Source of the DNA: Ruminococcus sp.
GTDB lineage: Bacteria; Bacillota; Clostridia; Oscillospirales; Ruminococcaceae
Length of the DNA: 64,000 bases
Assembly: GCA_022768805.1 (NCBI GenBank)
Contig: JALELB010000017.1
Location: 27,109-91,108, forward strand
Direction of reading: 5' to 3'
Shown here: positions 58,234 through 64,000 of the stretch, piece after piece
Position numbering within the stretch: position 1 is the first letter of the stretch
Layout: each line of letters opens with the position of its first letter
The notes under the pieces: model-generated
What the model was told of the DNA's origin: nothing
What the model saw: the letters and a program-made list of their open reading frames with translations, nothing else
Databases searched by the model: none
Program-made: the position numbers and the translations under genes

Positions 58234-58262
58234 ATTATAGCATATTCTCTTGAAAAATTCAA
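58234..58262 (-). promoter_or_regulatory. Sigma-A promoter of the NlpC/P60-like gene, interlocked with the tRNA promoter
   Basis: On the minus strand TTGAAT (58,257-58,262), 17-base spacer, TATAAT (58,234-58,239). Its -35 box is one base from that of the plus-strand tRNA-Arg promoter, within the palindrome CTCTTGAA-AAA-TTCAAGAG (58,247-58,265). Confidence 0.75.
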
Positions 58263-58278
58263 GAGAGTTTGCTATAAT
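58250..58278 (+). promoter_or_regulatory. Sigma-A promoter of tRNA-Arg
   Basis: TTGAAA (58,250-58,255), 17-base spacer, TATAAT (58,273-58,278). RNA polymerase bound here would cover the -35 box of the divergent promoter. Confidence 0.85.
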
Positions 58279-58335
58279 AAGAAAGATGACTGAGGATAAA
58301 GCCCCAGGGTGCCCGGTCAAGACAATATAACTCAT

Positions 58336-58412
58336 GCGTTTGTAGCTCAGCTGGATAGAGCACTGGCCTCCGACGCCAGGTGTCGCAGGTTCGAATCCTG
58401 TCAAGCGCACCA
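58336..58412 (+). tRNA. tRNA-Arg (CCG)
   Basis: A 77-base tRNA with encoded CCA. Acceptor GCGTTTG/CAAGCGC, anticodon stem CTGGC/GCCAG with loop CTCCGAC giving anticodon CCG (58,370-58,372), T-loop GGTTCGAATCC. Confidence 0.95.
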
Positions 58413-58444
58413 AAAACCACGCATTAGCTGCGTGGTTTTTTTAT
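58413..58444 (+). terminator. tRNA-Arg terminator
   Basis: AAAACCACGCA pairs with TGCGTGGTTTT (loop TTAGC), followed by TTTTAT. Confidence 0.92.
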
Positions 58445-58487
58445 ACGGAGAAAACCGCTGCTTTACTTGGCTTTCAAGGAGCGTGTG

Positions 58488-59168
58488 ATGAAAAAACGGT
58501 TCAGAATGACATTCTGTCTGATACATATTATGATCGTTGTGCTGATGCTGTCTTCCCGGATGATCGTGACAGCCGACAATACGGCACTGGTGACTGAACA
58601 TTTCGATTCCGGAAAGAGCTGGTTTGATATTCAGTTTTCAGCGGATGAAGCCACGGGGATGATCCAGTTCTTTGATGTTTCAGAAACCGGCAGAATCGCA
58701 ACCTGTATTGGTCCGTCCCATATTAACGTTTATGACGAACACGGTTTATTTGATTACTGTATTGATACAAATACCACCCGCACAAGGATATCCCTGCAAT
58801 GGGACGGGGATATTCTGCTGATTTATCTGGACTCCTCGGGTTCCTGGGGTTCTGATTATGGACTTGTCCGGGTGGAGGGGTATGCACAATATGCGTGCTT
58901 TTCCTGTCCCGATGATGAGCGCACCAAAGCATTCTGGAGCGGATTGGAACAGCATGAGGATGAACTGATTAGGGACAATGGACGGTATTATGTTAAGTAC
59001 GGCAATCTGAGATTCGCTGATGATGCAACCGGCGCAGATTATGCACTGACAGAAAATACATCCTTCCGTCCCTGGTGGCTGTTGAGTATTCCCGTTTTGA
59101 CAGCGGTAATCTGGTTTGGCTTTCTCAGAAAGCGGGTAAAGGCCTGGGAAAGGCAACGCCAGAACTGA
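58488..59168 (+). CDS. Uncharacterised exported, C-terminally anchored protein
   Basis: A 226-residue protein with an N-terminal signal/anchor (about 6-26), an extracytoplasmic beta-rich domain (about 35-185; FDIQFSADEATGMIQFFDVS), and a C-terminal membrane helix (WWLLSIPVLTAVIWFGFL) with a basic tail. No family was recognised. AAGGAG is 6 bases before ATG 58,488. It follows the tRNA-Arg terminator and no promoter was found, so it may rely on readthrough. The next gene codes for a protein of similar layout, so the two may act together at the envelope. Confidence 0.7.
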   Translation: MKKRFRMTFCLIHIMIVVLMLSSRMIVTADNTALVTEHFDSGKSWFDIQFSADEATGMIQFFDVSETGRIATCIGPSHINVYDEHGLFDYCIDTNTTRTRISLQWDGDILLIYLDSSGSWGSDYGLVRVEGYAQYACFSCPDDERTKAFWSGLEQHEDELIRDNGRYYVKYGNLRFADDATGADYALTENTSFRPWWLLSIPVLTAVIWFGFLRKRVKAWERQRQN

Positions 59169-59255
59169 CGGTACAGGGCTCCCGGTTAGTCCGGAGGATT
59201 CCATTTGCTGTGCGTGTTTGATGCTTAATGCGGGCAAACGAAAGGAGGGATTGCC

Positions 59256-60209
59256 TTGAAACGATGCCGCTATATCCTGTGTACACTGGTGCTGCTGATG
59301 ATCATGACTGTACTGGCAGGCTGTCACGCAGAATATAACTTTACCCTGAAGGTGACAGAGGATACGGAGACCGAGTACATGCTGGATATCTTGATTCCCA
59401 TCAGCGAGGACAGTCCTGATTATGGTGAGAGAAGCTGGCCAGTGGGGGCAACCCAGGGGACAGGGGAGCCGGATACCCAGCCGCAGATTGCGTTGTATGA
59501 TTCGGAGGGCTACCGGAGCATGCTGGTGCACTACCGCCGTCTGATGGGCTGGTCTGTCAAACCGGGGAAAACGGACTTCTCTCTCAATGGGGTGCGTGAC
59601 TATCTGGAACTGTGTGAGCGGTATCAGACCTTCCGGATTGCGTTGGTGGATCCCCAGGGGAATGTGCTTCAGGTTTCTGAGGAGTATGACTTTCAGTCCG
59701 GCAAGCAAAGCTATCTGAAATCCCCTATAGAATATGATCCCCAGACCAATACTGCTCTGGTGCAGTATAAGTACAGACAGACCGGCATGCAGGTTTTCCG
59801 GGATGTGGTGCTGCTGTTCCTGAGCTGGCTCATGCCCCTTCCTGCCATAGCAGGTCTGATTACGCTGATTCTGTTCAGGCTCACCAGCTTGAGGGATAAT
59901 GTGCCCCGGGGCTACCATGCGCTGGCGTTTCTGGTGCCCTGTCTGCCCTCCATTATCTACCTGGGCTGTAAGCTGTATGAGGCCTTTCAGTATACATTGA
60001 CCGATCAGGCCGCCTGGGAGGCGCTTTTGCATGAGCTGGATATTCCGGCGAAGCGGCTTCTTTGGTTTGCTGCGCCCTGGCTGGTACTGCTTGTATTCAT
60101 CATCTGGTTCATAGCAGATGTTGCATTCAGGAAGATAAAGGGGAAGACTGGCCGATCTGATGAGCCAAAGTGCAGTGAACCATCACCCGAAAAGGAAAGT
60201 GAAAGCTGA
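59256..60209 (+). CDS. Uncharacterised lipoprotein with C-terminal membrane helices
   Basis: A 317-residue protein with a lipoprotein signal (VLAGC, Cys23), an extracytoplasmic domain (about 24-180) and three or four membrane helices at about 185-300, ending in a Lys/Glu/Ser-rich tail. Combining a lipobox with later membrane spans is uncommon. No family recognised. Translation starts at TTG 59,256 with AAAGGAGGG nine bases upstream. Together with the preceding gene it forms a two-gene unit of unknown role. Confidence 0.7.
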   Translation: MKRCRYILCTLVLLMIMTVLAGCHAEYNFTLKVTEDTETEYMLDILIPISEDSPDYGERSWPVGATQGTGEPDTQPQIALYDSEGYRSMLVHYRRLMGWSVKPGKTDFSLNGVRDYLELCERYQTFRIALVDPQGNVLQVSEEYDFQSGKQSYLKSPIEYDPQTNTALVQYKYRQTGMQVFRDVVLLFLSWLMPLPAIAGLITLILFRLTSLRDNVPRGYHALAFLVPCLPSIIYLGCKLYEAFQYTLTDQAAWEALLHELDIPAKRLLWFAAPWLVLLVFIIWFIADVAFRKIKGKTGRSDEPKCSEPSPEKESES

Positions 60210-60307
60210 CGGCTTTGCACAGCATTTGCTGACGAATTTCCCGTTATGTCACACAGAAACGCCTTAATTGCGCCAGTATTCCTGCGTTGTTCCTATGCAA
60301 TCTGTCG

Positions 60308-60353
60308 AAAAAACGATAGGGCAATACCGCACAAGCTCTGTACGGCATTGCCC
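60308..60353 (-). terminator. Terminator of the feo genes
   Basis: On the minus strand GGGCAATGCCG pairs with CGGTATTGCCC across a 13-nt loop, followed by TATCGTTTTTT. It lies about 105 bases after the FeoB-associated gene. Confidence 0.75.
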
Positions 60354-60458
60354 CAGGTTCTGCGGATGCAGTGGGAACAACCGGCGCAGCATCCTCCGGG
60401 TCATACGCCGGGAGCCAGAGCGCACATATTCGTGCTGTGTCATACACCTGCTTTGGCA

Positions 60459-60647
60459 TCAGGTGTTCCGGTGGGTTCGCTGCAGAGAGCAAGAACCGCT
60501 CATTGGGCAGTCTGCACACCCGCATCCACAGGAGGATTTTCCTTTTTTCTTGTTTCTTATCATGCTGACGATAATTGCCGCAACGACACCAATTAAAACA
60601 GCACAGATTATCATTGTTGCTATGTTTTCCGTTAGCCAAGCAAGCAT
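60459..60647 (-). CDS. FeoB-associated Cys-rich membrane protein
   Basis: A 62-residue protein with one membrane helix (about 10-30), a basic stretch RNKKKGKSS and a cysteine cluster (CGCGCADCPMSGSC). This is the usual small partner encoded after feoB in Firmicutes, thought to assist ferrous iron uptake or electron transfer. AGGAGG precedes the ATG, 15 bases after the feoB stop. Confidence 0.9.
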   Translation of the reverse strand: MLAWLTENIATMIICAVLIGVVAAIIVSMIRNKKKGKSSCGCGCADCPMSGSCSLQRTHRNT

Positions 60648-60662
60648 ATACTTACCTCCTGT

Positions 60663-62387
60663 TCACCGCTGGTTTTTTACTGTCTTAACGCTTCTAATCA
60701 GCGTTGCAGCTTCGGAATAGGGCTTGATGAACAGCATATACACCATCACCCCAAGAACAGCAGTTGCCCCGATCAGACCGATCACATGCGGATTGCCCAG
60801 AAAAGCCGAGCCGAACTGATAGATCATCAGAGAGATTGCATAGGCACACACACACTGATAGCCGATGGCAAACCAGGTCCACTTGGCACTGTTCATTTCA
60901 CGCTTGATGGCACCGATTGCCGCAAAGCAGGGGGCGCAAAGCAGATTGAACACCAGGAAGGAATAAGCGGCAAGGCGGGTCATTCCCTCAAAATCAAGGA
61001 CGCCGAACACGCCGACAACCTCTTCCTTGGCCACAAGACCCATGATGGTTGCAACGGTAGCTTTGATGCTGCCGAAGCCCAGCGGTGCGAAGATCCAGCA
61101 AAGGGCGCTGCCAATCATACCGAGGACGCTGTCTTCAAGCTCCATTTCCGTGCTGAAGGTAAAGGAGTCGTTCATCATACCGAAGCAGGAGCCTGCCCAG
61201 ATGACGATGGAGGAAAGGAGGATAATTGTTCCTGCTTTCTTCATAAACGACCATGCACGTTCCCACATGGAGCGCAGCACATTATCAACGGTCGGCCAGT
61301 GGTATGCGGGCAGCTCCATAACAAAGGGAGCGGGATCGCCGGCAAACATCTTCGTTTTCTTGAGCATCATACCCGAAATAATGGTGGCGGCAATACCGAT
61401 GAAATAAGCGCTGGGTGCTACCCACCATGCACCGTCAAACAGTGCGGAGGCGATAAGCGCAATAATCGGGAGCTTTGCACCGCAGGGAATAAAGGTGGTG
61501 GTCATAATGGTCATACGGCGGTCACGTTCATGCTCAATAGTACGGGACGCCATAATTCCCGGAACTCCACAGCCTGTGCCGATGAGCATGGGGATAAAGG
61601 ATTTACCGGAAAGGCCGAATTTCCGGAAGATACGGTCAAGCACGAAAGCAATCCGGGCCATGTATCCGCAGGATTCCAAGAATGCCAGCAGAATAAACAG
61701 GACAAGCATCTGGGGCACAAAGCCGAGAACCGCACCCACACCGCCGATAATACCGTCAATGAGCAGACTGTTCAGCCATTCGGGGCAGTTTGCCGCTTCA
61801 AGGCCATTTTCAGCAAGCACGGGAATACCGGGCACCCATACGCCGTATTCGGAGGGATCGGGCACGCCCTCAGCTTCTTCTCCGAGAGCTGCGTCATAGA
61901 ATGCGGAAATATCATAGCCTTCCTCTGCAAGAGATTCCGCATAGGAGCCATAGGCTTCATCAAACGCACCGAAATCTTCATCGGCAATAGCGGACTGAAT
62001 ATCTTCTGCGCCGATTACGCCCTGATCGACAGCGGCGTCAACAAGAGAAATCATCTCGTGAGTCCAGACATTCTCCGCAGCATAATCCCTCATAGCGTCG
62101 TCATAAGCAGAGGTGCCGATACCGAACAGATGCCAGCCATCGCCGAATACCCCGTCATTTGCCCAGTCGGTAGCAAAGGTGCCGACGGTGGAAACTGCGA
62201 TATAATAAACAAGGAACATGACGACCGCAAAAATCGGCAGTGCTGCAAAACGGTTGGTCACAACCTTATCGATTTTATCGGAGGTGGATAGCTTTCCCGC
62301 AGATTTTTTCTTGTAACATTCCTTAATTATCTGACCGATATACACATAGCGCTCGTTGGTGATGATGGATTCCGCATCATCATCCAA
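60663..62387 (-). pseudogene. feoB: FeoB ferrous iron transporter lacking its N-terminal G domain
   Basis: The frame encodes the membrane part of FeoB: DAESIITNERYVYIG, the gate motifs GTGCGVPGIMASRT and FIPCGAKLPI, and about eight helices to a normal C-terminus. The cytoplasmic GTPase domain (about 250 residues with G1-G5 motifs) is absent. In-frame FeoB-like codons (HIEADIQAVEDE) continue a little upstream to about 62,420, then run into an out-of-frame zinc-ribbon gene and a stop at 62,430. The listed start is a TTG without a convincing ribosome site. Either the gene was cut by a rearrangement, or two contigs were wrongly joined; as it stands it should not make a working transporter. A 60-residue acidic insertion (about 100-170) lies between the first helices. 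Confidence 0.85.
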
Positions 62388-62647
62388 TTCATCTTCAACC
62401 GCCTGAATATCAGCTTCAATGTGGCTAAATCATTGATACCCTCTATTACTCTCGCTCCTGAGCATATCGGGCATTTCTCGCCCTTTGAGCGAGCTTTAAC
62501 GCTCGTTTCCCATTCGTGTCCGCAAGCACCTTTCCACCATACTTTCTTATTCGAGCCGAAAGTCACGCTGTCCGGTGTCAGCGGTAAATTCCTATCCGAC
62601 CATTCGACAATCAATTCCGGATGTACTGCCGCTAAGCTGTTACTCAT
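62327..62647 (-). pseudogene. Truncated zinc-ribbon protein, fused out of frame to feoB
   Basis: The N-terminal 75 residues form a repeat unit of the 'probable zinc-ribbon' type: NSLAAVHPELIVEWS, VWWKGACGHEW and KCPICSG, ending INDLAT. In intact relatives the next repeat would begin just after NDLATL. Here the frame instead continues with about 30 residues that are feoB read in the wrong frame (RRLKMNWMMMRNPSS). A good ribosome site (GGAGG) and ATG are present. Such zinc-ribbon proteins often accompany DNA-processing or defence genes, none of which is visible here. Confidence 0.8.
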
Positions 62648-62723
62648 ATCAAAACCTCCACTTCCTCTGTGATTAAAGTATATGAAGTTTCGGATTTTTC
62701 TTGTAGTTTGCGAATATCAGTAA

Positions 62724-62769
62724 AAATAAAAAAGCCCATTAAGAAAAGATTTCTCCTCTCTCAAAGGGC
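62724..62769 (-). terminator. Probable terminator after the small helical protein gene
   Basis: On the minus strand GCCC and GGGC arms (62,766-62,769 and 62,734-62,737) close an imperfect purine/pyrimidine-rich stem followed by TTTTTTATTTTTA. Confidence 0.6.
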
Positions 62770-62782
62770 AATATACAACCAA

Positions 62783-62950
62783 TTACTCATCATCTATATC
62801 TAATCGCTGATTTATTTTTTTTACCAATTCTTTAGGGTCTTCCGTTCGTAATCTTTTTGCAAACTCAATCATTATTTTCTGTTCATCCTTGCTCATTTGC
62901 TCAAACATATCTGCCATCTCTTTTTCTCTCTGTGTCAATCGCATATACAT
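62783..62950 (-). CDS. Small charged helical protein
   Basis: A 55-residue, highly charged, probably all-helical protein (QREKEMADMFEQMSKDEQKI, ending INQRLDIDDE). GGAGGA lies 7 bases before the ATG at 62,950, which favours this short form over a longer frame starting upstream. No family is recognised. It lies in the more A/T-rich right end of the window together with lysS. Confidence 0.55.
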   Translation of the reverse strand: MYMRLTQREKEMADMFEQMSKDEQKIMIEFAKRLRTEDPKELVKKINQRLDIDDE

Positions 62951-63226
62951 TTCTTGTTCCTCCAATTTTAAGCTCATACAATATCGTATCGTCAGGAACA
63001 TCTTAACTGTTATCCCTCTTCTGTGCAAACATCGGTTTATAACAAAAAAATGGGCAATTCCGCAATGGAACTGCCCATATATCTTGAAAATTATGCGATT
63101 TTTAAGGCTCTGCACCGTTTCAAGCACCATTTGGTGTAAATTTGGTGTATTTGTGTATTTTCAGAGCTTTTTCACAAATGAAGTACATCCCGTCTATTTG
63201 GTGAAACGGTACATCTTTACATCATC
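62951..63226. other. Gene-free stretch with lysS terminator and short repeats
   Basis: Apart from the lysS terminator (63,044-63,078) this 276-base stretch holds a tandem TTTGGTGTA/TTTGGTGTA pair around 63,130-63,150 and an inverted repeat ACCGTTTCA (63,114-63,122) / TGAAACGGT (63,202-63,210). No gene or known RNA was seen. Confidence 0.5.
63044..63078 (-). terminator. lysS terminator
   Basis: On the minus strand ATGGGCAGTTCC pairs with GGAATTGCCCAT (one G-T pair), followed by TTTTTTTG. It is about 150 bases after the lysS stop. Confidence 0.85.

Positions 63227-64000
<774 letters not shown>

Noticed and set aside
60244-60639. Minus-strand frame overlapping the FeoB-associated gene and its terminator.
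   Set aside because: It reads through a strong terminator and a recognised Cys-rich gene in another frame; no ribosome site or family.
63114-63210. Inverted repeat ACCGTTTCA/TGAAACGGT with TTTGGTGTA tandem copies, considered as an attachment site or mobile element end.
   Set aside because: No integrase, transposase or target duplication is nearby and the repeats are too short to support the claim.

Overview
The window reads as chromosome of a Gram-positive, low-to-mid GC anaerobe of the Clostridia, most likely a cellulosome-type Ruminococcus or close relative (Oscillospiraceae). The pointers are a secreted protein with an N-terminal dockerin (38.3-39.6 kb), a GH5 cellulase-like lipoprotein (4.9-6.0 kb), T-box-free but riboswitch-rich leaders, ECF vitamin transport, and an endospore gene set (spoIID, sigK, gerW/ytfJ, spoIIP). 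Promoters are classical sigma-A boxes (TTGACA-17-TATAAT) and are unusually easy to read. No CRISPR array, prophage or insertion sequence was seen.

Layout. 0-3.6 kb: end of a Cys/Asp-rich zinc-ribbon protein, FMN riboswitch plus ribU, a GHL10-type lipoprotein, and metK under a SAM-I riboswitch. 3.8-11.1 kb: spoIID, then a minus-strand operon consisting of a 24-codon leader peptide and attenuator, an XRE-cupin regulator, two acyl-CoA synthetases (one fused to a TIM-barrel isomerase domain) and the GH5 lipoprotein. 11.1-16.6 kb: fhs-tsaE-tsaB-dnaD on the minus strand and a DUF5662 gene plus DnaC-like ATPase on the plus strand. 16.7-19.4 kb: sugar transferase, VanZ-like protein, pheA. 19.5-24.8 kb: ruvC-ruvA-sseB-like-ruvB-glmM-methyltransferase. 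24.9-35.3 kb: ecfA1-ecfA2-ecfT, YfhO-like protein, truA, DUF5711, CvpA-like, ClpE-like. 35.4-41.9 kb: intracellular GH26-like enzyme, sigK, membrane protein, dockerin protein, membrane-anchored XRE regulator, cysteine desulfurase. 42.0-49.6 kb: tRNA-Leu and tRNA-Gly, then a long minus-strand operon (M50 protease, scpA, scpB, DUF2953, gerW, dacF, rluB, a small protein, esterase, GNAT) divergent from rpmB. 49.8-54.1 kb: a three-gene biotin-dependent carboxyltransferase operon and a homoserine O-acetyltransferase. 54.1-60.2 kb: membrane proteins, a polysaccharide deacetylase, spoIIP, a permuted NlpC/P60-like protein, tRNA-Arg and two uncharacterised membrane/lipoproteins. 60.3-64.0 kb: FeoB (without its G domain), a truncated zinc-ribbon gene, a small helical protein and the end of lysS.

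How the genes work together. RibU is the substrate-binding S component for the EcfA1A2T energising module encoded 24 kb away. SpoIID and SpoIIP are partner peptidoglycan enzymes of engulfment; sigK and spoIIP share a putative sigma-E-type promoter (GCAT box, 15-nt spacer, CATACwATA). RuvABC, ScpAB and DnaD/DnaC-like proteins serve chromosome maintenance. MetK, the homoserine acetyltransferase and the SAM-I leader point to controlled methionine/SAM supply.

Caution: around 62.42 kb a zinc-ribbon gene and the middle of feoB are joined out of frame, and the sequence to the right looks more A/T-rich. This may be an assembly chimera, so 62.4-64 kb (and perhaps the feo genes) may not belong to the same genome as the rest.
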